Counted from the first letter of the stretch, positions 18,595 through 27,992 are shown. The stretch is 64,000 nucleotides of DNA from Altererythrobacter sp. C41 (GCF_016803135.1 NZ_JAEVFE010000002.1:1-64000), one strand, 5' to 3'. The notes: generated by a model not told the origin, from the sequence alone. Made by a program: numbers and translations.

Positions 18595-20052
18595 TTACTG
18601 GATCACATCCTCGCGTGCATAGTCGTCGCCGAACGTCGCCGTGCTGCCACCCAGCTCGCGCTGCGGGGGCAGGGAATCACCCCGCATGCGCTCGATCGCC
18701 GGCAGGGGCTGGGCACCGGGAGCGGTCACGCGCCAGATAATGCCGGCGGTGTCGTCGCTGACCAGCAGCGCCCCGTCGCCGGCCCATTCGACCCAAGTCG
18801 GGCGGCCGCGCGTGGTGCCCTCGCCCGTCAGGAAGCCGGTCAGCACGGGAACCGGCTTGCCGAGCGGATTGCCGCGGTCGTCGAAAGCGACATAGACCAC
18901 GTCGTACCCGGCCGGCGGCTTGCGGTTCCATGAGCCGTGGCGCGCGATGAAGGCGCCCTGGCCGAAACGCGGCCCCATCCGCGCCCCTTCCTCGCTGAAT
19001 ACCAGGCCGAGCGCGGCGACGTGCGGGCCGAGCGCATATTCGGGACGCCGGGCATATTCGATGAGGAACGCCGGCATCGGCGCTTCGACCCGCCGGTCGA
19101 TGTTGTTCTTCCAGTAGACCCAGGGCCAGCCGTACTGCGCGCCGATCGGCACATTGGTGAGGTAGTCGGGCACGAGGTCCGAGCCGAGCATGTCGCGCTC
19201 GTTGACCGTGGTCCAGAGCTCGCCGCTCCAAGGATTCCAGTCGAGGCCGTTGGGATTGCGCAGGCCGGTTGCGAAGATCCGCTGCCGGTTATCCTCGAGA
19301 TCGTATTCCCAGATTGCCGCCCGGCCTTCCTCCAGCTCGATACCCTTCTCGGCGATATTGGAGGCCGATCCGACCGCCACGTAGACGTGGGCGCCTTCCG
19401 GATCGAGCGCGATGTTGCGCATCCAGTGGTTGCCCGCGGCAGGGAGGTCCATCAGCTTGCGCGGCTCGGCGGTGATCTGCGTCGCGCCGAGTTCGTAGGG
19501 AAAGGCGAGCAGCGCATTATGGTTCGCGACGTAGAGCGTGCCGTCGGCCCAGGCGATGCCCGAGGGGGATGCGAGATCGTCGGTCAGCACGAAACGCTGC
19601 TCGGCGCCGCCGTTGCCGTCGGCATCGCGCAGCAGCACGAGCGTATCGGGCGATTCGCCCGTCGCCCCGGCGCGCGACATCAGCAAGCCGGCGACCCAGT
19701 CGGTAAACCCGCCACTGTCGTCATCGCTCTTGGGGGCGCGGGTCAGGGTCGCCAGGACGTCGCCGTTGGGCAGCGTGTAGATGACGCGCGGATGATCGAG
19801 CCCTTCGGCAAAGCGGGTGACGGCAAGCCCCTCGGCAGCTTGCGGTGCCTCGTCCGGCGCCCAGCCGACCGGCTTGGCGATGCGAACGGTCGGGATCGTC
19901 TGGGAATCGGGTTCCACCAGCGTGGGATCCGCGCCGGTGACCTCGGCCACGGCAAGCTCGGCCTCGTCGCCCCTGACCAGCCAGGCGGCCGCGAAGATGA
20001 GAACGAGGATCAGGACGAGGACCCAGATCAGGATCTTGCGCTTGGTGCTCAT
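18595..20052 (-). CDS. Sorbosone dehydrogenase-like PQQ/beta-propeller protein
   Basis: A 485-residue exported protein: MSTKRKILIWVLVLILVLIFAAAWLV is an uncleaved-looking membrane anchor. The body is a six-bladed beta-propeller of the glucose/sorbosone dehydrogenase family (GLAVTRFAEGLDHPRVIYTLPNGDVLAT, PSGIAWADGTLYVANHN, RNPNGLDWNPWSGELWTTVNERD, GQGAFIARHGSWNRKPPAGYDV). Family enzymes oxidise sugars with PQQ, but many homologues are uncharacterised. The ATG at 20052 is chosen because the longer frame reads into the inverted-repeat element. Faces that element with its 5' end. Confidence 0.85.
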   Translation of the reverse strand: MSTKRKILIWVLVLILVLIFAAAWLVRGDEAELAVAEVTGADPTLVEPDSQTIPTVRIAKPVGWAPDEAPQAAEGLAVTRFAEGLDHPRVIYTLPNGDVLATLTRAPKSDDDSGGFTDWVAGLLMSRAGATGESPDTLVLLRDADGNGGAEQRFVLTDDLASPSGIAWADGTLYVANHNALLAFPYELGATQITAEPRKLMDLPAAGNHWMRNIALDPEGAHVYVAVGSASNIAEKGIELEEGRAAIWEYDLEDNRQRIFATGLRNPNGLDWNPWSGELWTTVNERDMLGSDLVPDYLTNVPIGAQYGWPWVYWKNNIDRRVEAPMPAFLIEYARRPEYALGPHVAALGLVFSEEGARMGPRFGQGAFIARHGSWNRKPPAGYDVVYVAFDDRGNPLGKPVPVLTGFLTGEGTTRGRPTWVEWAGDGALLVSDDTAGIIWRVTAPGAQPLPAIERMRGDSLPPQRELGGSTATFGDDYAREDVIQ

Positions 20053-20103
20053 GAGCGGGAGGATTACGCGCTGCGGGCCTTTGCGGCAATGGCGCAGCGG
20101 TCC

Positions 20104-20371
20104 AGGGTCCGTACTTAACTGGAGCAAGGATCGTGATTGCCCATGGAGGTCCGCCGACAAGGAGCGTAGCGCAGACGCGTAGCGGCGCTACGCGCAAGCA
20201 AGCGACGCTGCTCGGCGGACCTCCATGGGCAACCGCTGCGCAGCGGGCGGATTTTGGCGCCAAGCGGCGTTGCGCGTCGGTCACGATGAATCATCATCGC
20301 TCCCTCCTTGCTTCTGGCCGGGCGCCAAAATCCGCTCCGTCACGGTCTTGCTCCAGTTAAGTACGGACCCT
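20104..20371. repeat. Nested inverted-repeat element between divergent genes
   Basis: The 332-base gap 20053-20384 is largely occupied by this element. Its ends are a perfect 25-base inverted repeat (20104-20128 and 20347-20371, containing GTACTTAACTGGAGC). Nested inside are a perfect 21-base inverted repeat (20137-20157 and 20212-20232), an 8-base-arm hairpin at 20176-20194 with GGC loop, and a 15-base pair GCGGATTTTGGCGCC (20247-20261 and 20321-20335). No protein is encoded. It is either a small non-autonomous mobile element or a compound REP cluster; the perfect ends suggest a recent origin. Confidence 0.85.
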
Positions 20372-20384
20372 AGAGGTCGGTGCC

Positions 20385-20867
20385 ATGTACGATTTCGCTG
20401 CCGATCCCGCGCTCCCCAAGCCCGAGCTTTACCGCCAGCTTTGCGCGGCCGCCGACGCGCTGACCGCCGGCGAGCGCGACGGTATCGCCAATATGGCCAA
20501 CGTCGCGGCCCTGATCTGGGAACTCGTGCCGCGCCTCAACTGGTCGGGCTTCTACCGGATGGTCGAGGACGAACTCGTCCTCGGGCCCTTTGCCGGCCGG
20601 CCGGCCTGTATCCGCATTCCGCTCGGCCAGGGCGTGTGCGGCGCGGCGGCGCGAACGGGCGAGACGCAGCTCGTCGAGGACGTGCACGCCTTTCCGGGCC
20701 ATATCGCCTGCGATGCCGCCAGCCGCTCCGAACTGGTCGTGCCCGTGTTCCGCGGCGGCGCGGTGATCGCAGTGATCGATCTCGACAGCCCCGAGCCGGC
20801 GCGCTTCGATCGGGAGGACGCTAACGGTCTGGAAGCGCTGGCGGCGATCCTCTCCGACCGGATCTGA
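20385..20867 (+). CDS. Free methionine-(R)-sulfoxide reductase, GAF domain
   Basis: A 160-residue single GAF-domain protein that reduces free methionine-R-sulfoxide. The three cysteines typical of the family are at residues 75, 85 and 109 (PACIRIPLGQGVCG and HIACDAASRSELVVP), with the same 10- and 24-residue spacing as Cys84, Cys94 and Cys118 of the E. coli enzyme. The remainder, NWSGFYRM and GAVIAVIDLDSP, is also characteristic. Soluble cytoplasmic enzyme. It starts 14 bases after the inverted-repeat element, whose structure could affect its expression. Confidence 0.92.
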   Translation: MYDFAADPALPKPELYRQLCAAADALTAGERDGIANMANVAALIWELVPRLNWSGFYRMVEDELVLGPFAGRPACIRIPLGQGVCGAAARTGETQLVEDVHAFPGHIACDAASRSELVVPVFRGGAVIAVIDLDSPEPARFDREDANGLEALAAILSDRI

Positions 20868-20983
20868 CCCCGCGGCGCCCCGTTTCGGGACATCGTGCGC
20901 GGCCGCGTGTGCCTCTGCGGGTTGCAATGGTAGCTTTTTCGTTAACGCCGGGAATCGACTCGGCCTAACGAAGGGGATCGACC

Positions 20984-21874
20984 ATGACCGCCCGTCACTT
21001 GACCCTGCTCGGCGCCGCAGTGGGCGCGATCGGGGCCGCATCTCCTGCGATGGCGCAGCCGGAGATGCCGTACGAGTATGCCTATCCGCTGCCGCCCGGC
21101 GAAGTCGTCTACGAGCAGGCGCCCGTGGTCCAGCCGCTTCCGGCGCCCGCGCAGCCATCCCCGCCCCCGGCGGAAGTCTATCACGAGCCGGACTATTCCG
21201 ACGATCCTGCGTATGACGAGTACGCCGACCGTTACGAATACGAGCGCAGCGAGCCGGTCTATCACGACGCCCCGCCGCCGCCCGCGGCCTATTACCCTGC
21301 GCCGCCTGCGCCGCCGCCCCATTTCGACGCCGAAGCATGGCTGGCGGACTGCCGGGCGCGCTATCGCGCCGGCGAGGGCCGCGAAGAAGGCGGTGTCGCC
21401 GGAGGACTGCTCGGCGCGGCCGCGGGCGGGCTGATCGGCAACCGCGTCGCCGATGGCGAGCGGCTTGCTGGCACGCTGATCGGGGCGGGAGTCGGCGGCC
21501 TCGCCGGCCTTGCCATCGGAACCGCGATCGGCGCGGCCGTGGATCGCGACCGGGCGGAGGATTACTGCGAAGCCATGCTCGAGCGCTATCCGCCCGGCTA
21601 TGCCCATGCACCGGCACCGGCCTATCCGCCCCCCGCTCCTTACGGCTACGGCTATCCGGGCTACTACGGCCAGGGCTGCGCGTGCGCCCCGGCGGTGACC
21701 TACATGCCGGTCCTGATGGCCGTGCCGCAGCGCGCCGTCGTGCGCGAGTACGTGACCGAGGAATGGGTCGAGGTCGAACCGCGCGCCGAACGGCCCGTGT
21801 CGACCAAGCGCCGCGTGATCCGCACGCCCGCGCCCGCGCCCGACAAGCGGATCAAGTACACCAAGACGAGATGA
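20984..21874 (+). CDS. Glycine-zipper protein with tyrosine/proline-rich region
   Basis: A 296-residue exported protein: signal peptide MTARHLTLLGAAVGAIGAASPAMA, then a low-complexity region rich in P, Y and E (residues about 25-110), a glycine zipper EGGVAGGLLGAAAGGLIGNRV ... GTLIGAGVGGLAGLAIGTAIGAAVD (about 135-180), a second tyrosine/proline/glycine stretch, and a basic C-terminus. This composition recalls the envelope or surface 'glycine zipper 2TM' proteins common in Sphingomonadales. No catalytic motif is seen. Likely an outer-membrane or periplasmic structural protein. Confidence 0.75.
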   Translation: MTARHLTLLGAAVGAIGAASPAMAQPEMPYEYAYPLPPGEVVYEQAPVVQPLPAPAQPSPPPAEVYHEPDYSDDPAYDEYADRYEYERSEPVYHDAPPPPAAYYPAPPAPPPHFDAEAWLADCRARYRAGEGREEGGVAGGLLGAAAGGLIGNRVADGERLAGTLIGAGVGGLAGLAIGTAIGAAVDRDRAEDYCEAMLERYPPGYAHAPAPAYPPPAPYGYGYPGYYGQGCACAPAVTYMPVLMAVPQRAVVREYVTEEWVEVEPRAERPVSTKRRVIRTPAPAPDKRIKYTKTR

Positions 21875-21881
21875 CTTGGGG

Positions 21882-21949
21882 CGAAGCCGCATTCTTGCGG
21901 CTTCGTAGGGGGAGGCGGCGGCCGCGGAGCCACCCGGTCGCCGCCTTTA
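21882..21949. terminator. Two hairpins in the convergent gap between the zipper gene and parB
   Basis: A perfect 10-base stem CGAAGCCGCA/TGCGGCTTCG with TTCT loop lies at 21882-21905, without a T-run. A second GC-rich hairpin AGGCGGCG...CGCCGCCT follows at about 21913-21946 and runs into TTTACG on the plus strand. Together they probably terminate transcription arriving from the plus-strand gene and perhaps from parB. Confidence 0.5.
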
Positions 21950-21977
21950 CGTGATACAACAGGCGTTTAGATGATAT

Positions 21978-22955
21978 CTAGATATCGCCGCCGGTCAGGC
22001 GCTGGCAGATCAGATCGAGCTGATCGAGCGTGCGATAGCGGATCGTCACTGCACCCGACCGCGGATCGGCATCGGTCTTGATCCGCACGCCCAGCCCCAG
22101 AAACTCCTCCAGATGAGTCTGAACCGCGGCAATGTCCGCATCCTTCGCCGGATCGCGCGAACTGCGCGCCTTGCGCCGCGGTTCGCCCGCGGCGGGCTGC
22201 GCGGCCAGCTTTTCGACCTGCCGGACCGAGAGCTTCTGGGAGACCGCACGCTTCGCCAGTTCGACCGCGGCATCGTTTCCTATCAGCGCCCGCGCATGGC
22301 CCATGGACAGCGCGCCCTCGTCGACCAGGTCGAGCACCTCGTCCGGCAGATTGAGCAGGCGCTGCAGATTCGCGACGTGGCTGCGCGACTTGTCGACCAG
22401 TTGCGCGATCTCGCCCTGCGTCATGCCCTGCCGGTCCGCCAGCGCCTGATAGGCGCGCGCCTCCTCCACCGGATTGAGATCCTCGCGCTGGATGTTCTCG
22501 ATCAGCGCGAGCGCCATGACCTCGGTTTCGTCGAGCTCGCGCACGATCGCGGGGATCTCGTGCAGCCGCGCCTTCTGCGCAGCGCGCCAGCGCCGCTCGC
22601 CGGCCACGAGCTGATAGCGCCCGCCCGCGAGCGGCCGAACGATCACCGGCTGGATCACGCCGCGCTGGGCGATCGACGCGGCGAGCTCCTCCAGCGCCGC
22701 CTCGTCGAAGCGGCGGCGCGGCTGACCGGGCAGCGGCTCGATCGCCGAGGTCGCGATAGAGGCCAAGCCCGATCGCGGTGAAGAGCTTGATTTTCCAGAG
22801 TTTTCTGCCGATCCACCGGCATCGCTGCGGACCAGCGGCTCTTCACGCTGGGTTTCGCCCAAGAGCGCGCCCAGCCCTCTGCCAAGCTTCCGCTTGCGGT
22901 CGGTCGCGCTGCGAACGGGGGCCGAGGCGGGGGTCGGTTCCGGGGAGTTGCTCAT
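21978..22955 (-). CDS. parB: Chromosome partitioning protein ParB
   Basis: A 325-residue parS-binding CTPase clamp. Visible are the N-terminal ParA-interacting basic patch KRKLGRGLGALLG, the CTP-binding ParB domain (GVIQPVIVRPL, YQLVAGERRWRAAQKA, ALIENIQREDLNPVEEARAY), the helix-turn-helix MTQGEIAQLVDKSRSHVANLQRLLNLP, and a C-terminal dimerisation domain ending LDLICQRLTGGDI. The ATG at 22955 overlaps the parA stop (ATGA). Three matching parS sites lie upstream at 23.8-26.3 kb. Confidence 0.97.
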   Translation of the reverse strand: MSNSPEPTPASAPVRSATDRKRKLGRGLGALLGETQREEPLVRSDAGGSAENSGKSSSSPRSGLASIATSAIEPLPGQPRRRFDEAALEELAASIAQRGVIQPVIVRPLAGGRYQLVAGERRWRAAQKARLHEIPAIVRELDETEVMALALIENIQREDLNPVEEARAYQALADRQGMTQGEIAQLVDKSRSHVANLQRLLNLPDEVLDLVDEGALSMGHARALIGNDAAVELAKRAVSQKLSVRQVEKLAAQPAAGEPRRKARSSRDPAKDADIAAVQTHLEEFLGLGVRIKTDADPRSGAVTIRYRTLDQLDLICQRLTGGDI

Positions 22956-23728
22956 GCGGCTTTCCTCTTCTCGGGAATGCGCCCGATCAGTTCGCGTGCA
23001 AGCGCGATATAGGCCCGGCTGCCGGCGCAGGCGTGGTCGTAGACGAGCGCGGGGAGCCCGTGGCTCGGCGCCTCGGACAGGCGGACGTTGCGCGGGATGA
23101 CCGCTTCGAACACCAGCTTGCCCAGGCAATCGCGCACGTCGTCCGCGACCTGGTCCGTCAGCCGATTGCGGCGATCGAACATGGTCAGGACGATGCCGAT
23201 GATGCCCAGGTCGGGGTTGAAGCGCTGCTGCACCCGCTCGACCGTCTGCAAGAGCTGGCTCAAGCCCTCGAGCGCGAAGAACTCGCACTGAAGCGGAACC
23301 AGCAGGGTATCGGCCGCGCCCAGCGCGTTGAGCGTGAGCAGGCCGAGCGACGGCGGGCAGTCGATGAAGCAGATGTCGTGCGCATGGTGATGCGCGAGCG
23401 CCCGGCGGAGCCGCGCGGTGCGGTCCTCGACCGAGACGAGCTCTACCTCGGCACCGCTGAGATCGACTGTCGCGGGAACGATATCGAGCCCGGGAATGGC
23501 CGTCGGATGGACACATTCGGCGAGCGGTGCCTCGTCGACCAGAATGTCGTAGCTGGAACCCTCGCGGTCGGCACTGGCAATTCCCAGCCCGGTCGAGGCA
23601 TTGCCCTGGGGATCAAGGTCGACCAGCAGCGTCTTCCAGCCGATGGCCGCCATCGCGGTCGCGATGTTGATGGCGGTCGTCGTCTTGCCGACCCCGCCCT
23701 TCTGATTCGCGATGGCGATCGTGATCAT
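22952..23728 (-). CDS. parA: Chromosome partitioning ATPase ParA
   Basis: A 258-residue Walker-type partition ATPase. The deviant Walker A KGGVGKTTTAIN lies at residues 10-21, with LLVDLDPQGNASTGLG and the Walker B CFIDCPPSLGLLT. ParA-ATP binds nucleoid DNA and moves ParB-parS complexes. It overlaps rsmG and parB by four bases each, so mnmG-rsmG-parA-parB form one translationally coupled operon on the minus strand, which here is the leading strand for a fork leaving the proposed oriC. Confidence 0.97.
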   Translation of the reverse strand: MITIAIANQKGGVGKTTTAINIATAMAAIGWKTLLVDLDPQGNASTGLGIASADREGSSYDILVDEAPLAECVHPTAIPGLDIVPATVDLSGAEVELVSVEDRTARLRRALAHHHAHDICFIDCPPSLGLLTLNALGAADTLLVPLQCEFFALEGLSQLLQTVERVQQRFNPDLGIIGIVLTMFDRRNRLTDQVADDVRDCLGKLVFEAVIPRNVRLSEAPSHGLPALVYDHACAGSRAYIALARELIGRIPEKRKAA

Positions 23729-24354
23729 GCTTTTGTTCTCCCGGCCAGCTTACCGACGATAATGCCCGATGCGGGGTCCGTGCGTGATTGTTCCACGTGA
23801 AACAACGCGCGCTGCCGCTTTGGCAGCTCCTGCAATTCTTGCGCTGCCGAACGGCCCTTGGGCAACAGCCACAGGGTTTCGCTTGTGGAAAATCGTGCGG
23901 ATAGCGCGAGGATACGTTCGAGCGGCGCGAAGGCTCGCGCCGAGATCACGCTCACCGGGGCACTGTCGACATTCTCAAGTCGTGCGCCCTCGATCCGACA
24001 GTGTTCGAGCCCAAGCTCGTCTCGCATGCGCTCCAGCCACTCGATCCGCTTCCTACGCGATTCCACGAGAACGACGGGCCATTCGGGCCGCATCGCAGCG
24101 ACGACCAGACCGGGCAGCCCTGCCCCCGAACCCAAGTCCAGCCAAGGTCCTGTTTCACGTGGAACATATTCGAGAAGCTGCGCCGAATCTGCGATATGCC
24201 GCTGCCACACTGACGGCAGCGTTGCGCGTGCCACGAGATTCTGCCGTTCGTTCTCGTCGACGAGTGCGCAGATCAGTCGGTCGAGCCGATCCATGGCTAC
24301 CGCATCGCACAGACCGGCCACATACGCGCGCGCCTGATCTTCGGTCGCGATCAC
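23725..24354 (-). CDS. rsmG: 16S rRNA (guanine527-N7)-methyltransferase RsmG
   Basis: A 209-residue SAM-dependent methyltransferase of 16S rRNA. Motifs: [28 protein letters not shown] (SAM-binding), [17 protein letters not shown] and [17 protein letters not shown] at 24354 overlaps the mnmG stop (GTGA). Two parS sites are inside the coding sequence: the C-terminal one is read as FHVEQ and the central one as VPRETG, so the partition sites are accommodated in different reading phases. Confidence 0.95.
   Translation of the reverse strand: MIATEDQARAYVAGLCDAVAMDRLDRLICALVDENERQNLVARATLPSVWQRHIADSAQLLEYVPRETGPWLDLGSGAGLPGLVVAAMRPEWPVVLVESRRKRIEWLERMRDELGLEHCRIEGARLENVDSAPVSVISARAFAPLERILALSARFSTSETLWLLPKGRSAAQELQELPKRQRALFHVEQSRTDPASGIIVGKLAGRTKA
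23789..23804 (+). promoter_or_regulatory. parS partition site 1 (within rsmG)
   Basis: TGTTCCACGTGAAACA, an exact match to the known bacterial ParB-binding consensus TGTTNCACGTGAAACA. It is inside the 3' part of rsmG, just before parA. Confidence 0.95.
24151..24166 (+). promoter_or_regulatory. parS partition site 2 (within rsmG)
   Basis: TGTTTCACGTGGAACA, the reverse complement of site 1 and again a consensus parS. It is inside rsmG in a different reading phase from site 1, 347 bases away. Confidence 0.95.
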
Positions 24355-26213
24355 GCCGCTTCTTGCCGCGCATCGCGCCGGCGCGCGTGGACGAGCACGG
24401 CCGATAGCGCCGCCGGAGTGATTCCCGGAACTCGCCCGGCCGCGGAGAGCGTCTCCGGCTGCGCCATCGTCAGTCGCTCCACCATTTCGTTGGAGAGCCC
24501 CGGCACATCCCCATAGGGGAACCCCGCCCCAAGCCGCACCGTCTCGCTGGCGCGCAGATCGCGCAGCTCGGCCTCCTGTCGTTCGAGATAGGGCGCGTAG
24601 ATCGCATCCTCGGCAAGCTCCACCGCGATCTCTTCGGCCGGATCGAAACCCGGGTCGAGCCACGGCGCCAGTGCCGCAAGATCGACCCCATTATAGCGCA
24701 GCCACGCATCCAGCCTATGAACGCCTGAATCGCGCCGGATCGGCAGCCCCGCCTGCTCCAGTTCCGACGCGGGCACGTCCTTCGCCAACTGCTCGCCCCA
24801 TTCCGTCCGCCGCTGCTCGCGCGAGTCGAACCATTGGCGGCGCGCGTCGCCGATGCAACCGGCCGCGATCGCCAGCGGCGTCAGGCGTGACGAGGCATTG
24901 TTGGCGCGTAGCCGCAAGCGATACTCGGCGCGCGCGGTCAGCATGCGGTAGGGTTCGCTGACACCCTGCAGCGTGAGATCGTCGACCATGACTGCGATGT
25001 AGGAATTGGCGCGGTCGAGCGCAGCCGGCTCCCGGCTTAGCACCGCGGCCGCCGCATGCATTCCGGCGACGAGCCCCTGCGCCGCGGCCTCCTCGTAGCC
25101 CGTCGTGCCGTTGATCTGCCCCGCGCAATAGAGCCCGCCGATGGCGCGCAGCTCGAGCGCCGGCGTGAGTGCGCGCGGATCGATATGGTCGTATTCGACG
25201 GCATAGCCCGGCACGACCATGTCGACGGCCTCAAGCCCTTCCATACTTCTGAGCATGGCGAGCTGGACGTCGACCGGAAGCGAGGTGCTGACGCCGTTGG
25301 GATAGACGAGGTGCGTGTCGAGCCCCTCGGGTTCGAGGAACACCTGGTGCCCCTCGCGGTCGCCGAAGCGGTGGATCTTGTCCTCGATCGACGGGCAGTA
25401 GCGCGGCCCCTGCGCACCGATCGCTCCGGTGAACAGCGGCGACCGGTCGAGCCCCGCGCGGATGATGTCGTGGCTGCGCACATTGGTGCGGGTAATGGCG
25501 CAGAAGACCTGCGGATTGGCGCGTTCCGGAGTGACGGCGGACATGGTCCATGTCCCGTCGTCGGACGGTTGCTCGGCCAGTCTCGCCCAGTCGATCGTCC
25601 GTCCGTCGAGGCGCGGCGGCGTGCCGGTCTTGAGCCGCGCCATCGGCAAATTCGCTTCGCGGAGCTGCGCCGCGAGGACGTGTGCAGCGTTCTCGTCGAT
25701 CCGGCCCCCTTCGAACCGTTCCTCCCCGCGGAACAGGCGCCCGCCGAGGAAAGTGCCCGTGCAGAGGATCACCGTCGGCGCTTCGATGCGCGCGCCATCG
25801 GCGAGCGTGAGGCCTTTCGTCCGGCCGCCCTCCAGAATCAGGGCAGCCGCCTCCCCCGCGATCACGTCGAGATTCGCCTGCTGACCCAGCGCATGCTGGA
25901 CGGCGGCCTTGAACAGCTTGCGGTCGGCCTGGATTCGCGGGCCCCACACAGCGCTGCCTTTCGACATGTTGAGCATGCGGTAATGGATCGCCGCTGCATC
26001 GGCCGCGCGGCCGATCACGCCGTCGAAAGCGTCGACCTCGCGCACGAGGTGGCCCTTCCCCAATCCGCCGATCGCCGGGTTGCAGCTCATCGCCCCGACC
26101 GTATCGGGATCAAAGGTCACCAGTCCGACGCGCGCGCCCATCCGCGCGGCGACTGCGGCCGCTTCGACCCCGGCGTGCCCGCCGCCGATGACGAGAATAT
26201 CGTAGGAGCGCAT
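24351..26213 (-). CDS. mnmG: tRNA uridine-5-carboxymethylaminomethyl enzyme MnmG (GidA)
   Basis: A 620-residue FAD-dependent enzyme that, with MnmE, modifies the wobble uridine of several tRNAs. The N-terminal dinucleotide fold is [23 protein letters not shown], followed by [44 protein letters not shown] and the C-terminal helical domain with [17 protein letters not shown]. The ATG at 26213 (MRSYDILV) is preferred over a GTG two codons upstream. It heads the operon with rsmG and parAB; mnmE lies just upstream. Confidence 0.96.
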   Translation of the reverse strand: MRSYDILVIGGGHAGVEAAAVAARMGARVGLVTFDPDTVGAMSCNPAIGGLGKGHLVREVDAFDGVIGRAADAAAIHYRMLNMSKGSAVWGPRIQADRKLFKAAVQHALGQQANLDVIAGEAAALILEGGRTKGLTLADGARIEAPTVILCTGTFLGGRLFRGEERFEGGRIDENAAHVLAAQLREANLPMARLKTGTPPRLDGRTIDWARLAEQPSDDGTWTMSAVTPERANPQVFCAITRTNVRSHDIIRAGLDRSPLFTGAIGAQGPRYCPSIEDKIHRFGDREGHQVFLEPEGLDTHLVYPNGVSTSLPVDVQLAMLRSMEGLEAVDMVVPGYAVEYDHIDPRALTPALELRAIGGLYCAGQINGTTGYEEAAAQGLVAGMHAAAAVLSREPAALDRANSYIAVMVDDLTLQGVSEPYRMLTARAEYRLRLRANNASSRLTPLAIAAGCIGDARRQWFDSREQRRTEWGEQLAKDVPASELEQAGLPIRRDSGVHRLDAWLRYNGVDLAALAPWLDPGFDPAEEIAVELAEDAIYAPYLERQEAELRDLRASETVRLGAGFPYGDVPGLSNEMVERLTMAQPETLSAAGRVPGITPAALSAVLVHARRRDARQEAA

Positions 26214-26294
26214 GGGCACGCGCGATAGGCGATCTCGCGCAGACGGTCAAAGTGCTCGCGCTAGAGCGGATGCCGGATCGGGCCGAAGCGGGAA

Positions 26295-26310
26295 TGTTCC
26301 ACGTGAAACA
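26295..26310 (+). promoter_or_regulatory. parS partition site 3 (between mnmE and mnmG)
   Basis: TGTTCCACGTGAAACA, identical to site 1, in the 97-base gap upstream of mnmG and directly abutting the mnmE stop codon at 26311. Confidence 0.95.
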
Positions 26311-27630
26311 TTACTTGCCGATGCAGAAGCGCCCGAACAGTGCGTCGAGCATGTGCTCGGTCGATGCCTGGCCGGTCAGGCGGTCGAAAGCACTGCGGGC
26401 GAGACGCAGATGCTCGGCAGCGATCAACGGATCGCCAACCACGCCGATCCCGGAGAGCGCTTGCCGCGCCTCCTCGATCAGAGCGGACTGCCGCTCGGTC
26501 AGCGCGACTTCTCCCGGTGCAGGCATCGCGCCGAGCGCGCGGGCCATCAGGCGCTCGCGCAGACGATCGAGATTGAACCCGGTCCTGGCCGAAAGCGCGA
26601 GCGCGCTCTCGCCTTTCACCCGGCGAGCTTCGTCGTCCGCCTTGGCGTCGATCTCCCACGCGCCCACCGGCCCCTGCCCTTCCTCGCCGAGCCAGAGCAC
26701 GAGATCGGCGCGCGCGAGCTGCTCCTGCGCCCGGGCGATGCCGATCTTCTCGATATCGTCACCACTCTCGTCCTCGCGCAGACCCGCCGTGTCGACGAAG
26801 GTGAAGGGAATCCCCGCGATCGCGACCGATCGTTCGAGAACATCACGCGTGGTTCCTGCGATGGGCGAGGTTATGGCCGCTTCGTTCTCTAGCAACGCAT
26901 TGAAAAGAGTCGATTTTCCGGCGTTTGGCGGGCCAGCGAGGACGACCCGGTACCCCTCGCGCAGCACGGTCGCGCGCGGGCGGGCGAGCCACTGGTCGAG
27001 TTCCTCGGCAAGCCGCGCCCCATCTTCCGTGAACGATGCCGGCAAATCCGCCGCGTCCTCCTCGTCCGAGAAGTCGAGCACCGCCTCCACTTGCGCCGAA
27101 AGTGCGAGCACCCGGTCGCGCCATTCGCCGACCTGCTGCGACAGCGCGCCGCCTGCCAGCGCCATCGCCGAGCGCCGCTGCAATTCGGTCTCCGCCTCGA
27201 GCAGGCCGGCGAGCCCCTCGGCTTCGGCGAGGTCGATCCGGCCATTGGCGAAGGCGCGGCGGGTGAACTCGCCGGGCGTCGCGGCACGCAGGCCGGGCAG
27301 CTCCGCCAGCGCGCTCTCGACCGCGCTCACCACGGCCCGCCCGCCGTGCAGGTGAAGCTCGGCCACGTCCTCGCCCGTCGCGGTTCCCGGCCCCGGCAAC
27401 CAGAGCACCAGCGCCTGATCGAGCATCTCGCCCCGGGCATCGCGCAGCGTCCGCGCCGCAGCCCGCCGCGCCGGCGGAAGCGCACCGCCCAGCACCTGCA
27501 GCGCGTCTCCCGCGCGCGGGCCGCTGACGCGCACGACCGCGATGCCGGCGGGCAACGCACCGCTCGACAGCGCGAAGATCGTTTCGGCCAGCGCCTTGCC
27601 GCTATCGTGAGGAATCGACGTAGGTTTCAT
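26311..27630 (-). CDS. mnmE: tRNA modification GTPase MnmE (TrmE)
   Basis: A 439-residue protein, partner of MnmG. The N-terminal domain has IFALSSGALPAGIAVVRVSGPRAG and ATPGEFTRRAFANGRIDLAEAEGLAGLL; the inserted G domain has VVLAGPPNAGKSTLFNAL (P-loop about residue 230), SPIAGTTRDVLE and VDTAGLRE; the C-terminus ends FCIGK with the conserved redox-type cysteine. The ATG at 27630 (MKPTSIPHDSG) is chosen over a start ten codons upstream. Slightly short of the usual 450 residues but complete. Confidence 0.95.
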   Translation of the reverse strand: MKPTSIPHDSGKALAETIFALSSGALPAGIAVVRVSGPRAGDALQVLGGALPPARRAAARTLRDARGEMLDQALVLWLPGPGTATGEDVAELHLHGGRAVVSAVESALAELPGLRAATPGEFTRRAFANGRIDLAEAEGLAGLLEAETELQRRSAMALAGGALSQQVGEWRDRVLALSAQVEAVLDFSDEEDAADLPASFTEDGARLAEELDQWLARPRATVLREGYRVVLAGPPNAGKSTLFNALLENEAAITSPIAGTTRDVLERSVAIAGIPFTFVDTAGLREDESGDDIEKIGIARAQEQLARADLVLWLGEEGQGPVGAWEIDAKADDEARRVKGESALALSARTGFNLDRLRERLMARALGAMPAPGEVALTERQSALIEEARQALSGIGVVGDPLIAAEHLRLARSAFDRLTGQASTEHMLDALFGRFCIGK

Positions 27631-27731
27631 AACCGGATCGCGCCCTGCGGCCGCTCCCAAACTCCCGTCATCCCGGCGAACGCTCGGACGACGGATCGAT
27701 CGATGACGTCCTTCTCGAAGTCAGGGACAGC

Positions 27732-27992
27732 CTAGGACTTCCCCTCGTCCGTCGGCTTCTTCTCCGCATTGCGCGCGGCGCCTTCCATGAAGCTCTGGAA
27801 CAGCTTCAGGCCCGCCTGCCCCATCGGGGCGAGCTGCCGCGCGTAGTCCTGCAACTGGTCGGGATTGCTGACCCCCTTCATCGCCTTGGCCATCATGTCG
27901 ACGTAGACGTCGTTGGCCTTGCCGACGTCCGGAAGACCCATGAAGGTCCGGGCCTCCTCGGGCGTGCAGTCGATCTCGATATGGACCTTCAT
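27732..27992 (-). CDS. DUF6489-type small protein
   Basis: An 86-residue soluble protein, MKVHIEIDCTPEEARTFMGLPDVGKANDVYVDMMAKAMKG followed by a helical part ending AEKKPTDEGKS. The N-terminal pattern HIEIDCTPEEAR.FMGLPDV matches a short, uncharacterised alphaproteobacterial family (DUF6489 as I recall it). ATG at 27992 is supported by GGAGG eight bases upstream. It is divergent from the dienelactone hydrolase gene. Confidence 0.75.
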   Translation of the reverse strand: MKVHIEIDCTPEEARTFMGLPDVGKANDVYVDMMAKAMKGVSNPDQLQDYARQLAPMGQAGLKLFQSFMEGAARNAEKKPTDEGKS

